From: Klenkia marina
GTDB taxonomy: Bacteria > Actinomycetota > Actinomycetes > Mycobacteriales > Geodermatophilaceae
Reading direction: 5' to 3'
DNA: 64,000 nt
NCBI RefSeq assembly: GCF_900101025.1
Contig: NZ_FMUH01000005.1
Coordinates: forward strand, 328,880 to 392,879
Shown: in pieces, positions 26,143 through 34,323 of the stretch
Layout: each line of letters starts with the position of its first letter
Numbering within the stretch: the stretch's first letter is position 1
Position numbers and translations under genes: made by a program
Notes under the pieces: generated by a model
What the model saw: only the letters and a program-made list of their open reading frames with translations
What the model was told of the DNA's origin: nothing
Databases searched by the model: none

Positions 26143-27072
26143 TCAGGCGGACTTCGACGCGGCGGCCTTCTTCGCCGGTGCCTTCTTCGCCGGCGCGGCC
26201 TTCTTCGCGGCGGCCTTCTTCGCCGGGGCCTTCTTCGCGGGGGCCTTGTCCGCGGGGGCGTCGTCGGAGGAGTCGTCCTCGTCGGCGGGGGGCTTCTTGC
26301 CGGCCTTCTCCACGCTGCGCCGCAGCGCGCTCATCAGGTCGACCACCGAGCCGTCGTCCTCGTCGTCCTCGACCTCCTCGGGCCGGACGACGTCACCCCC
26401 GGCCTGCTTGGCCTCCAGGAGCTTGGCCATGGCCTCCTTGTAGTCGTCGGTGAACACCGACGGGTCGAAGGTGCCGCTCATGGTCGAGATCAGCGACTCG
26501 GCCATCTTCAGCTCGGCGGGCTTGGCGGTGACGTCCTCGTCGAGGAACCCGAACTCCGGCGTCCGGATCTCGTCGGGCCAGCGCATGGTGTGCAGCACCA
26601 GCAGCCCGTCCCGCACGCGCAGCGCGGCCAGCGACTCGCGCTGCCGGATCGCGATCTTGGTGATCGCGACCTGGCCGGCGTTCTCCAGCGCGGTGCGCAG
26701 CAGCACGTAGGGCCGCGCCGCGGTGCCCTCGGGCTCGAGGTAGTAGGTCTTCTCGAAGTGGATCGGGTCGATCTCGGACTGCTCGACGAACTGCAGCACC
26801 TCGATCTCGTGGGTGCTGCCCAGCGGCAGCTCCTCCATGTCGGCGTCGGTGAGCACCACCAGCTCGCCGTTGGGCAGCTCGAAGCCCTTGGCGATGTCGC
26901 GGTACTCGATCTCCTCGCCGTCGACCGAGCAGACCCGGCGGTACTTGACCCGGCCGCCGTCGGTCTTGTGCACCTGGTGGAACTTGACGTCGTGGTCCTC
27001 GGTGGCCGAGTACAGCTTCACGGCGATCGAGACCAGCCCGAAGGAGACCGCGCCCTTCCAGATCGACCGCAT
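26143..27072 (-). CDS. ku: Ku protein, double-strand break end-binding
   Basis: 309 residues. The Ku core covers about 1-250: 'MRSIWKGAVSFGLVSIAVKL' start, 'VKFHQVHKTDGGRVKYRRVC', 'EIDPIHFEKTYYLEPEG', 'AKPAELKMAESLISTMSGTF'. The C-terminal tail (about 265-309) is Lys/Ala/Pro-rich with repeated AKKA units, an extension known in actinobacterial Ku to add DNA binding. Ku dimers ring DNA ends and recruit the ligase/polymerase. First gene of the end-joining operon. A possible -10 TAGGCT on the minus strand lies around 27105-27110. Tail length may vary through the Lys/Ala repeats. Confidence 0.96.
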   Translation of the reverse strand: MRSIWKGAVSFGLVSIAVKLYSATEDHDVKFHQVHKTDGGRVKYRRVCSVDGEEIEYRDIAKGFELPNGELVVLTDADMEELPLGSTHEIEVLQFVEQSEIDPIHFEKTYYLEPEGTAARPYVLLRTALENAGQVAITKIAIRQRESLAALRVRDGLLVLHTMRWPDEIRTPEFGFLDEDVTAKPAELKMAESLISTMSGTFDPSVFTDDYKEAMAKLLEAKQAGGDVVRPEEVEDDEDDGSVVDLMSALRRSVEKAGKKPPADEDDSSDDAPADKAPAKKAPAKKAAAKKAAPAKKAPAKKAAASKSA

Positions 27073-27145
27073 GCCTTCGTCCCTCTCGTCGTCGTCCTGA
27101 TCAGCCTAGGGGCGTCCGGGCCCGTCCACCCGGTCCGACCACCCC

Positions 27146-27673
27146 CTACGAGTCGGTGACGTCGGACTGGAGCTTGTCGTAGGCGAACTGCCCCACGTCG
27201 GCGCCGGCGACGATGGTCATGACCAGCCCGGCCAGCCGGGTGGCCCGCGGTGCGGCCACGTAGGACAGCACGAAACCCGTGCCGATCCACTGGGCCAGGC
27301 AGAACGGGCACGTGACCAGCTCGCCCACCGCGTGCTTCCAGCCCCCGTGCTCGCGGATCCCCTCGGCGAGCTCCGCCTCGCCCGACGTCCCCTCGAAGCG
27401 GGTGAAGGGGGCACGCAGCGGGCTGGTCACCGGGTCCTTGGCGACAGTGCGGGCGAGCCGGAAGGTGCCGACGGTGAGCAGCAGGGCGTCACCGAGCGGT
27501 ATCCGCTCGGGCAGCGGGCGACCCGTCGCCCGCAACGCCGCCGCACCCGCCGCGGTGAGCGCGCCGTAGACCCCCATCGCGCCCAGCAGACCGCCGAGCG
27601 GTCGCTGCTCCCCGTGGGCGTACTGCTCCTGCTGCGTGCGGGCCCAGGACCCGACCTTCTCCGTGACCGACAT
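27146..27673 (-). CDS. DUF1360 membrane protein
   Basis: 175 residues with about three hydrophobic helices and the DUF1360 marks: 'LPLGDALLLTVGTFRLARTV' style segment, 'SPLRAPFTRFEG', 'CPFCLAQWIGTGF' with two Cys, and a final helix 'LAGLVMTIVAGADVGQFAYD'. The CxxC in a membrane context could bind metal or be redox active; no function is known. The start ATG at 27673 is only 10 bases from a SigF-like -10 element, so the transcript is nearly leaderless. It diverges symmetrically from the DUF5709 gene. Confidence 0.85.
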   Translation of the reverse strand: MSVTEKVGSWARTQQEQYAHGEQRPLGGLLGAMGVYGALTAAGAAALRATGRPLPERIPLGDALLLTVGTFRLARTVAKDPVTSPLRAPFTRFEGTSGEAELAEGIREHGGWKHAVGELVTCPFCLAQWIGTGFVLSYVAAPRATRLAGLVMTIVAGADVGQFAYDKLQSDVTDS

Positions 27674-27683
27674 ACCGGGCGCG

Positions 27684-27740
27684 CTACCCGGGCCGGGAGG
27701 GGGCTCACACCGGGTGTGGACGACGCGACCGCGGGGGTAG
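27684..27740. promoter_or_regulatory. Symmetrical divergent SigF/SigB-type promoter pair with shared palindrome
   Basis: A 13-base palindrome CACACC-G-GGTGTG (27706-27718) supplies a GTGT -35 element in each direction. Exactly 17 bases away on each side is GGGTAG (27735-27740 on plus; 27689-27684 on minus), close to the actinobacterial SigB/SigF -10 GGGTAT/C. Each -10 ends 9 or 10 bases from an ATG. The elements are mirror images about base 27712. Use by SigF, encoded 4 kb away, is inferred. Confidence 0.55.
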
Positions 27741-27749
27741 GGGGCCACC

Positions 27750-28163
27750 ATGACGCAGCCCGAGGGCCAGACCGCCCGCGACCAGTTCCCCGAGGACGCC
27801 GGGATCCCCGAGATCGCCGACGACACGCCCGAGGCCGCCCTGGCCGAGGACCCCCAGTTCGCCCCCGACATGGGCCGGGAGACCGCCGGCGCCAGCGTCG
27901 ACTTCGGCACCACCGCCGCCGAGCAGGCCGAGGGCGAGCCGCTCGACGGCCGGCTGGCCCGCGAGGAGCCCGACGTCGACGCCGACGCCGGGGTGCGCCC
28001 GGCCGCCGACCCCGACGGCCCCGCCCTGCAGCTCGACCAGGACGGCGAGCCGCTCACCAGCTCCGGCACCGACTCGGTGGGCGACGACGTCCTGGCCTCC
28101 GGCGAGGCACCGACCGGCGGCGAGGGGCCCGAGGAGCGGGCGGTGCACCCGCTCGAGGGCTGA
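27750..28163 (+). CDS. DUF5709 acidic protein
   Basis: 137 residues, strongly acidic, no signal or membrane segment. The conserved core is 'GASVDFGTTAAEQAEGEPLD' followed by RLAREEPDV, the hallmark of DUF5709 proteins in actinobacteria; it continues into a low-complexity Asp/Gly/Glu tail. Likely disordered and possibly a stress protein, which would agree with the SigF-like promoter directly upstream. The ATG at 27750 is 9 bases past the -10 element, so translation may be leaderless. Function not known. Confidence 0.8.
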   Translation: MTQPEGQTARDQFPEDAGIPEIADDTPEAALAEDPQFAPDMGRETAGASVDFGTTAAEQAEGEPLDGRLAREEPDVDADAGVRPAADPDGPALQLDQDGEPLTSSGTDSVGDDVLASGEAPTGGEGPEERAVHPLEG

Positions 28164-28364
28164 CCACGCCACTGGACGGCCCGGGGTTGTGGCCCGCCCC
28201 GGCCCTGTCTAGGGTCCGGGCGGGCGGTTCAGCAGCCAGCCGTCCGGCTCCACCGTCCGGCCGTCCACTCCGGGCCCGCCGGCGTCGGGGATCCCCCGAG
28301 CCAGGTACGTTGTAAGCGCTCATGTGCGCCCACCGGGCCACGCCGCTGAGAGGAGCTCCTGTCC

Positions 28365-28766
28365 GTGACCTCATCTGACCTGCCCGCCGAGGGGCAGCGC
28401 GACTCGTCGGCTCCGGCCGACACCGCCGACGCGCCCTTCGACGACGTGATCACGCTGTCGACGTCCACGGACGCCGACGGCAAGGTCACGGTGACGGTCG
28501 TGGGCGAGGTGGACACCTTCACCGCACCGGTGCTGCGGGCCTCGCTGGACACCCAGCTGGAGCAGCAGCCCGAGCAGCTGGTCATCGACCTCTGCGGGGT
28601 CCAGTTCCTCGGCTCCGCCGGTCTCGCCGTCCTCGTCGAGACCCAGAAGTCGGCCCGCGCGCGCGAGGTCGGCCTCACGCTCGTCGCCTCCACCCGTGCG
28701 GTCACCCGCCCGCTGGAGGTCACCGGCCTGATCGACCTGTTCACCATCGTCGACGGCAACGCCTGA
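28365..28766 (+). CDS. STAS-domain anti-sigma factor antagonist (RsbV-like)
   Basis: 133 residues: a disordered N-terminus (1-30) and one STAS domain: 'GKVTVTVVGEVDTFTAPVLR', 'QLVIDLCGVQFLGSAGLAVL' and 'LTLVASTRAVTRPLEVTGL'. The Ser of 'FLGSAG' is the site phosphorylated by RsbW-type kinases; unphosphorylated antagonist binds the kinase and frees the sigma factor. The GTG at 28365 has GAGAGGAG about 9 bases upstream. The stretch 28164-28364 upstream has no gene. It probably works with RsbW and SigF at 30.8-32.3 kb. Confidence 0.92.
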   Translation: MTSSDLPAEGQRDSSAPADTADAPFDDVITLSTSTDADGKVTVTVVGEVDTFTAPVLRASLDTQLEQQPEQLVIDLCGVQFLGSAGLAVLVETQKSARAREVGLTLVASTRAVTRPLEVTGLIDLFTIVDGNA

Positions 28767-28782
28767 TCCGTCGTCCCACCGG

Positions 28783-28813
28783 GGACCCCGTCGCCCACCG
28801 GGTGACGGGGTCC
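28783..28813. terminator. Hairpin between convergent STAS and topoisomerase genes
   Basis: GGACCCCGTC (28783-28792) pairs with GACGGGGTCC (28804-28813) around an 11-base loop. Lies between convergent stops at 28766 and 28833, so it can serve both strands. No T-run. Confidence 0.7.
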
Positions 28814-28832
28814 TCGGCGTCGTGGGGGTCCG

Positions 28833-29840
28833 TCAGGCCGACAGCAGGGCGCAGACGGCCGCCTCGACCACCCGCTGGCGTTCCCGGTCGTCCCCGGCCC
28901 CGGCCGCCTCGGTGAGGGCGGCGCCGATGGTCTCGCCGTGCTCGAACCGGTCCACCACCCTCGGGTCGACGTAGCTGGCCTTGCAGACGGCCGGGGTGTT
29001 GCCCAGCTGGTCGGAGACCGCCCGGTACGCGGTCCGCACGGCCCTGGTGCGGCCGGTGGCCGAGGTGGGCGGTGGGGCCTGGCCCAGCAGCACGGCCATG
29101 AGCACCGTCGCCGTCCACGTGCGGAAGTCCTTCGCGGTGATCTCGGCGCCGGACACCTCGCGCAGGTAGGCGTTGACGTCGTCGCTGTGCACGTCGCGCC
29201 ACGAGCCGTCGTCGTTCTGCCAGGCCAGCAGCTCCTCGCCGGCCGACCGGGGCCGCTCGAGCAGCTGGCGCACGACGGTCGCGGTGGCGGCGTCGGCGAC
29301 CTCGATCTCGCGCTGCTTGCCGCCCTTGGCCAGGTAGCAGAAGGCCACCGCCCGACCCCGCACCTCGACGTGGTCACGGCGCAGCGTGGCCAGGCCGTAG
29401 GTGCCGTTGTCCTCGGTGTACTGGTCGCTGCCGACCCGGAAGGCGCCGAGGTCCAGCAGGCGCACGGCGGCCGCCAGCACCCGCTCCCGGCCCAGCCCGC
29501 GGCGGCGCAGGGCCGCTGCCACCTCGTCACGGACGTCGGGCAGCTGGTGGCTGATCTCGAGCACCCGCTCGTGCTTGGCCGCGTCGCGCTGCACCCGCCA
29601 CTGGTCGTGGTAGCGGTACTGGCGCCGGCCGGCCGCATCGGTGCCGACGGCCTGGATGTGGCCGTGCGGCCACGGGCAGATCCACACGTCGCGCCAGGCC
29701 GGCGGGATCGCCAGACCCTCGACGCGCACCCGGCGGTCGTCCCGGATGAGCGCGCCGTCCTCGTCGTAGAACGCCCAGCCGCGGCCGGCACCGCGCCGGG
29801 TCCACCCGGGGGCGTGCACGTCACTGCGCCGCAGCCTCAC
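28833..29840 (-). CDS. DNA topoisomerase IB
   Basis: 335 residues of the bacterial (poxvirus-like) type IB topoisomerase. N-terminal domain: 'GWAFYDEDGALIRDDRRVRV', 'LAIPPAWRDVWICPWPHGHI'. Catalytic domain: 'FRVGSDQYTEDNGTYGLATL' (Arg region), 'KGGKQREIEV' (Lys), 'FRTWTATVLMAVLL' (Arg) and the nucleophile Tyr in 'CKASYVDPRVVDRF'. It relaxes supercoils of both signs without ATP. Such genes are accessory in bacteria and patchily spread. The ATG is close to the HATPase-STAS gene stop upstream (58 bases), on the same strand, so co-transcription with the regulator is possible. Confidence 0.93.
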   Translation of the reverse strand: MRLRRSDVHAPGWTRRGAGRGWAFYDEDGALIRDDRRVRVEGLAIPPAWRDVWICPWPHGHIQAVGTDAAGRRQYRYHDQWRVQRDAAKHERVLEISHQLPDVRDEVAAALRRRGLGRERVLAAAVRLLDLGAFRVGSDQYTEDNGTYGLATLRRDHVEVRGRAVAFCYLAKGGKQREIEVADAATATVVRQLLERPRSAGEELLAWQNDDGSWRDVHSDDVNAYLREVSGAEITAKDFRTWTATVLMAVLLGQAPPPTSATGRTRAVRTAYRAVSDQLGNTPAVCKASYVDPRVVDRFEHGETIGAALTEAAGAGDDRERQRVVEAAVCALLSA

Positions 29841-29898
29841 CCCGGAGCAGGTGGGCAGCGGCGGCCGGGGTCAAACCTGCGCCACCCCCCGCGGGTGA

Positions 29899-30645
29899 TC
29901 AGTCCAGCAGCGGCACGCCGGCCCGGCGCAGCTGCTCGCGGACCGGACCGGGCGGCGGGAGCACCCGCAGCGCCCACCCGTTGGCCCGGCCGATGGCCGC
30001 GACCTCGGCGACCACGGCGACCACCCCCGCGGCCACCTCGCTAACGGCCCGCAGGTCCAGCTCGGTGGCCACCACCCCGCCCCGGGAGCCCTCGAGCAGC
30101 CGCAGCCGGACAGCGGCGGCCGCGTCGTCGTCCAGCCCGCCGGAGGCGACCACGCGGGGCAGTGGGCCCGACCGGTCCACGCGCAGCGCCCCGAGGTCGT
30201 CTCCGCTCGCCGTGGCCCGCTCCGGCAGTGCCCGCGCGGGCACGCGCAGGCGCACGGTCGTGCCGGACCGGCCGCGGTCGACCTCGACGTCCTCGAGCAG
30301 CTGGTGCATGATCATCAGCCCGCGCCCCCGGTCGCCCGGGTCCGCGTCGGGGGTGCGCCAGGTGCCCCGGTCGCTGACCTCCGCGACCACGCGGCCGTCG
30401 GCACCGCGGGCGACCCGCACGAGCATGGGGCCCGGTTCGTCCTCGGGGTAGGCGTGGTCGACGGCGTTCGCGCACGCCTCCCCGACGGCCACCTGCAGCG
30501 CACCCACCACGTCGGGCGCCACACCGGCGCCGGCGAGCCAGCGCCCCACCGCGCGACGCACCGCGGACAGGGCCGCCGCGTCGGCGGGGAGGTCCAGCGC
30601 CAGGGGCTCGGCGCGGGGGTACGGGCTCCCCGGGGCGTCGGTCAT
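29899..30645 (-). CDS. HATPase anti-sigma kinase fused to a STAS-like domain
   Basis: 248 residues. Residues about 10-140 form an RsbW-like ATPase with intact N box ('VGEACANAVDHAYPED'), G1 ('VSDRGTWRTPDA') and G2 ('RGRGLMIMHQLLED'). Residues about 155-248 look like a STAS domain ('ELDLRAVSEVAAGVVAVVAE', 'ALRVLPPPGPVREQLRRAG'), but the phosphorylation Ser is Ala. Kinase and antagonist folds in one chain are unusual; the C-terminal part may tie up the kinase or another partner without being phosphorylated. It diverges from rsbW-sigF over 141 bases. The ATG at 30645 fits; the upstream frame has no better start. Confidence 0.85.
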   Translation of the reverse strand: MTDAPGSPYPRAEPLALDLPADAAALSAVRRAVGRWLAGAGVAPDVVGALQVAVGEACANAVDHAYPEDEPGPMLVRVARGADGRVVAEVSDRGTWRTPDADPGDRGRGLMIMHQLLEDVEVDRGRSGTTVRLRVPARALPERATASGDDLGALRVDRSGPLPRVVASGGLDDDAAAAVRLRLLEGSRGGVVATELDLRAVSEVAAGVVAVVAEVAAIGRANGWALRVLPPPGPVREQLRRAGVPLLD

Positions 30646-30786
30646 CGTCAGACATCCCACCGCAGCCCGCCGCACCCGGCAACCGCGGAGGACCACCAGC
30701 CGGGCGGGCTCGACGGTCGTACGGGAGGATGGGCCCGGCCCTCGACCGTCTCGGGCGGCCGACGACAGTGAGGAGCGAACCAGCCC

Positions 30787-31275
30787 ATGGTCGACACGAC
30801 CGGTGGCGCCGCCGCGCGCCGCACCGAACGCCTCGAGCTCCGGGTGCCCACGTCCCGCACCCAGCTGCCCGCGGTGCGCGCGATGACCGGCGACCTGGCG
30901 ATGCGCATGGACTTCGACCTCGACGCGGTCGAGGACCTCCGCCTGGCGGTCGACGAGGCCAGCGCCACCCTCTCCTCGGTCGCCCTGCCCGGCACGCCGT
31001 TGGTGACGGTGTTCGAGACCGGCCCGACCGGGCTGACCATCCAGGCCTGGGTGGCCACCACCGAGGGCACCGACGTCCCCCGCGACGGCTTCGGCTGGGC
31101 GGTCATCGCCGCGCTCGTCGACTCCGTCGACGCCGGCCCCTCGACCCAGGCGCAGGTCCCGGCCGGCGACGGCTCCTCGGCGGCCGTGGCCACCATCACC
31201 CTGACCAAGGAGCTCCCGGCGGCCCTGCCCACCGCGGCCGCAGGCGGAAACGCCGACCTCCCGGTCACTCGGTGA
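30787..31275 (+). CDS. rsbW: RsbW-like anti-sigma factor kinase
   Basis: 162 residues of the HATPase_c anti-sigma type: 'RLELRVPTSRTQLPAVRAM', 'LDAVEDLRLAVDEASATLSS' and 'GFGWAVIAALVDSV'. The N-box Asn is not in the classic place, as in several actinobacterial RsbW proteins. It should bind SigF and hold it inactive until antagonists intervene. The stop overlaps the SigF start (GTGA), so amounts of the two are matched. The ATG at 30787 has GAGGAG 11 bases upstream. The kinase is degenerate enough that activity is uncertain, but sigma binding is likely. Confidence 0.9.
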   Translation: MVDTTGGAAARRTERLELRVPTSRTQLPAVRAMTGDLAMRMDFDLDAVEDLRLAVDEASATLSSVALPGTPLVTVFETGPTGLTIQAWVATTEGTDVPRDGFGWAVIAALVDSVDAGPSTQAQVPAGDGSSAAVATITLTKELPAALPTAAAGGNADLPVTR

Positions 31276-32255
31276 CCCGACTGACCACCTTCCCCAGCCC
31301 CAGCTCCGACGTGGATGCCGTGACGAGACCCGAGAACGAACCGACACCCGACACCACCCCCGTCCTCCCCACCGCCCCGGGGGCGGCCGACACCGAGGTC
31401 GACCAGGCCGAGGTGGACGCCGACGTCGCCGAGGCCGAAGCCGTCGTGGCCGACCAGGCGCCCCCCAAGGAGCCCGCCGCACCGGTCTCGGAGAACCGCA
31501 AGCGGGCCGAGCGCACCGCCCCCCTGTTCGTCGAGCTGGCCTCCCTCGACCCCGAGGACCCCCGCCGCGAGCGCCTGCGCGAGATCCTGGTCGAGGAGCA
31601 CCTCCCCCTGGTGCGGCACTTCGCCCGCCGGTTCAGCAACCGCGGCGAGCCCTTCGACGACCTGCTCCAGGTCGGCACGCTGGGTCTCATCGCGGCCATC
31701 GACCGCTTCGACCCCACCCGGGGCGTGGAGTTCCTGTCCTTCGCCGTCCCGACCATCACCGGGGAGATCAAGCGGCACTTCCGCGACCAGGGCTGGTCGG
31801 TGCGGGTACCGCGGCGCCTGCAGGAGCTGCACCTGTCGCTGAACGCCGCGGTGGGCGAGCTGGCGCAGAAGAACGGCCGTGCGCCGAACCCGTCGGAGCT
31901 CGCCGAGTACCTCGGCATCCCCCGCTCGGAGGTGCTCGAGGGCCTGCAGGTGGCCAACGCCTACCGCTCCTCGTCGCTGGACGAGCGGCTCTCGGGTGAG
32001 GACGACTCCCCCACCCTGGCGGCCACGCTGGGCCAGGAGGACGCCGCCCTGGAGGGCGTGGAGTACCGCGAGTCCCTGCAGCCGCTGCTTGCCACCATCC
32101 CCGCCCGCGAGCGCCGCATCCTCATCCTGCGGTTCTTCGGCAACATGACCCAGTCGCAGATCGCCGCCGACATCGGCATCTCGCAGATGCACGTCTCGCG
32201 CCTGCTGGCCCAGACCCTGGCCAAGCTCCGCGAGGGCCTGCTCAAGGACGAGTAG
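31272..32255 (+). CDS. sigF: SigF/SigB-family stress sigma factor
   Basis: Up to 327 residues. After an acidic disordered N-terminus (about 75 residues) come sigma regions 2 ('LVRHFARRFSNRGEPFDDLL', 'GTLGLIAAIDRFDPTRGVEF', 'LSFAVPTITGEIKRHFRDQG'), 3 ('NGRAPNPSELAEYLGIPRSE') and 4 ('RILILRFFGNMTQSQIAADI', 'GISQMHVSRLLA'). This is the SigB/SigF group that reads GGGTAT/C -10 elements. The GTG at 31272 couples to rsbW; a second GTG at 31320 would shorten the tail. Held by RsbW and released by STAS antagonists (family knowledge). A 24-bp hairpin closes the operon. Confidence 0.94.
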   Translation: MTRLTTFPSPSSDVDAVTRPENEPTPDTTPVLPTAPGAADTEVDQAEVDADVAEAEAVVADQAPPKEPAAPVSENRKRAERTAPLFVELASLDPEDPRRERLREILVEEHLPLVRHFARRFSNRGEPFDDLLQVGTLGLIAAIDRFDPTRGVEFLSFAVPTITGEIKRHFRDQGWSVRVPRRLQELHLSLNAAVGELAQKNGRAPNPSELAEYLGIPRSEVLEGLQVANAYRSSSLDERLSGEDDSPTLAATLGQEDAALEGVEYRESLQPLLATIPARERRILILRFFGNMTQSQIAADIGISQMHVSRLLAQTLAKLREGLLKDE

Positions 32256-32285
32256 CCCGCCCTCTGCCGCGCACGGCCGCGGCGC

Positions 32286-32345
32286 CGTCACACGACGATG
32301 GGGACCCACTTCGGGCTCGACGTGGGTCCCCGTCGTCGTGTGACG
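32286..32345. terminator. 24-bp hairpin after sigF
   Basis: Arms at 32286-32309 and 32322-32345 pair over 24 positions with one G-U wobble, around a 12-base loop. It lies between convergent sigF and SPFH genes and can serve both. Confidence 0.85.
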
Positions 32346-32361
32346 GGTGCGGTGGAGCCGA

Positions 32362-33759
32362 TCAGCGGCCCTGGTAGCCCGGCGGTGGGCCCTGCTGGTA
32401 GCCGGGCGGGGGGCCCTGCTGCGGGTTCTGCCACTGCGGGGGCGGGCCGCCGTATCCGCCACCCTGCCCCTGCTCGCCCTGCTGTCCGTGCTGAGGCCCC
32501 TGCTGGCCGTACGGCGACGGCGGCACCGGGGCGTCGTCGTCCGCGTCGGGGGCGTTGCGCGGGTCGGCCGCGGCACCGGACTCGCGGACGTCGGCAGTCA
32601 GCTCGGCCAGCGACGGCGTGCTGGGGATCTGCGGGTGCGGGGTCTCCGGCGCCGCGTCGGCCAGCGAGCTCATCTCGATGCGCGCCTCGGGCTGGTCGGC
32701 GGCCTTGGGCAGGGCCGACTCGAACCAGTCGGCGGTGTCCAGCTTCTGCGCCGGCGCCGACGTCTCGGCCTGGGTGCCGTCGACGTCGAGCCACGAGCGC
32801 TTGCCGCCGCCCTCGCCGTCGCCACCGCGCCCGGCGCCGCCGAGGTTGGCCAGCCCCTCCAGCGCCTGGGAGAACTCGCTGGGCACGATCCACATCTTGT
32901 TGGCGTCGCCCTGCGCGATCTTGGGCAGCGTCTGCAGGTACTGGTAGGCCAGCAGGCCCTGGTCGGGCTTGCCGTCGTGGATGGCCTGGAACACCGTCTC
33001 GATCGACTTGGCCTGGCCCTGGGCCTGCAGGAACAGCGCAGCGCGCTCGCCCTCGGCGCGCAGGATGCGCGACTGCCGCTCGGCCTCGGCCTCGAGGATC
33101 GCGGCCTGCTTGTGGCCCTCGGCGGCAAGGATCTGGCTGGCCTTCTGGCCCTCGGCGGTCATGATCGCCGACTGCCGCTGACCCTCGGCGGTGAGGATCG
33201 TGGCGCGCTTGTCGCGGTCGGCGCGCATCTGCTTCTCCATCGAGTCCTGGATGGACAGCGGCGGGTCGATGGCCTTGATCTCGACGCGGGCGACGCGCAG
33301 GCCCCAGGGGCCGGTGGTGCCGTCGAGCACCGCGCGCAGCTGCGAGTTGATGCCGTCGCGGCCGGTCAGCGCGCCCTCGAGGTTGAGCCCGCCGACGACG
33401 TTGCGCAGCGTCGTGGTGGTGAGCTGCTCCATGCCGGTGATGTAGTTGGCGATGCCGTAGACGGCCAGCCGCGGGTCGGTCACCTGGAAGTAGACGACGG
33501 TGTCGATGCCGACCTGCAGGTTGTCGGCGGTGATCACCGGCTGCGGCGGGAAGCTGATGACCTGCTCGCGCAGGTCGATGGTGGCCCGCACGCGGTCGGC
33601 GAAGGGCACGAGGATGGCCAGGCCGGGGCTCAGGGTGCGGCTGTAGCGGCCGAAGCGCTCGATGACCTTGGCCTGCGCCTGCGGGACGATCGTGACGCTC
33701 TTGGCGAGCACGATGACCACCAGGACGGCGATCACGAGGAGTGCGATGAGGGCTTCCAC
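32362..33759 (-). CDS. SPFH/band-7 membrane scaffold protein (stomatin/QmcA type)
   Basis: 465 residues: an N-terminal membrane anchor ('ALIALLVIAVLVVIVLAK'), an SPFH domain (about 20-200: 'VIERFGRYSRTLSPGLAILV', 'VIDLREQVISFPPQPVITAD' type, 'VYFQVTDPRLAVYGIANYI'), a coiled coil with repeated 'AEGQ/AEGE' units (about 205-260), and a Pro/Gln/Gly-rich tail (about 410-465) of GPPPGYQ-like repeats. SPFH proteins organise membrane microdomains and often pair with NfeD, encoded directly upstream (start 78 bases away). The tail is unusual for the family. The ATG at 33759 is the natural start. Confidence 0.92.
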   Translation of the reverse strand: MEALIALLVIAVLVVIVLAKSVTIVPQAQAKVIERFGRYSRTLSPGLAILVPFADRVRATIDLREQVISFPPQPVITADNLQVGIDTVVYFQVTDPRLAVYGIANYITGMEQLTTTTLRNVVGGLNLEGALTGRDGINSQLRAVLDGTTGPWGLRVARVEIKAIDPPLSIQDSMEKQMRADRDKRATILTAEGQRQSAIMTAEGQKASQILAAEGHKQAAILEAEAERQSRILRAEGERAALFLQAQGQAKSIETVFQAIHDGKPDQGLLAYQYLQTLPKIAQGDANKMWIVPSEFSQALEGLANLGGAGRGGDGEGGGKRSWLDVDGTQAETSAPAQKLDTADWFESALPKAADQPEARIEMSSLADAAPETPHPQIPSTPSLAELTADVRESGAAADPRNAPDADDDAPVPPSPYGQQGPQHGQQGEQGQGGGYGGPPPQWQNPQQGPPPGYQQGPPPGYQGR

Positions 33760-33837
33760 GGGCGGGGCGCTCCTGACGTCGGCTGGATGATCACCACCGA
33801 TACTGCCCGCTGCGGTTCTGCCAGGCCACTCGCCAGG

Positions 33838-34269
33838 TCAGGCGCGCGACACGTAGGCGATCGGGCCCTCGATCTGCACGATGCGCACGACCTGGCCGAC
33901 GTCGTAGGCCTCGCCGTCGAGCTGGGTGCGGGCCGACCACTCGTCGTGGCCCATGCGCACCTGGCCCGCGGTGCCGGTGACGCGTTCGCTGACCTCGGCG
34001 GTGCGGCCGACGTAGACCTCGACACCGTCGATCTGCTCGGGGGTGCGCTGGGTGAGGTGGCGCTTCGCGACCGGCCGGACGACCAGCAGCAGCCCCAGCG
34101 ACACGACGACGAACGCCGCCACCTGCAGCCAGACCGCGCCACCCAGCAGCGCGACGCCCATGCCGCCGAGCGCCCCGCCGGCGAGCATCAGCAGCACGAG
34201 GTCCAGGCTGGCCACCTCGCCCGCGGTGAACAGGCCGGCCGCGATCAACCACAGCAACCACGCACCCAT
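33838..34269 (-). CDS. NfeD family membrane protein
   Basis: 143 residues: two or three N-terminal membrane helices ('WLLWLIAAGLFTAGEVASL', 'LVLLMLAGGALGGMGVALL') and a soluble OB-fold C-terminal domain ('VYVGRTAEVSERVTGTAGQV', 'VGQVVRIVQIEGPIAYV'). This is the short NfeD form lacking the protease part. It is a known partner of SPFH scaffolds; here it precedes the SPFH gene by 78 bases on the same strand. The ATG at 34269 was taken as start. It diverges from the hypothetical gene at 34324. Confidence 0.9.
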   Translation of the reverse strand: MGAWLLWLIAAGLFTAGEVASLDLVLLMLAGGALGGMGVALLGGAVWLQVAAFVVVSLGLLLVVRPVAKRHLTQRTPEQIDGVEVYVGRTAEVSERVTGTAGQVRMGHDEWSARTQLDGEAYDVGQVVRIVQIEGPIAYVSRA

Positions 34270-34323
34270 GGCCCGAGTCTGGCAGAGCGGCACCCGCCCT
34301 GGGGGCCGCCTACCCTCGACCGG

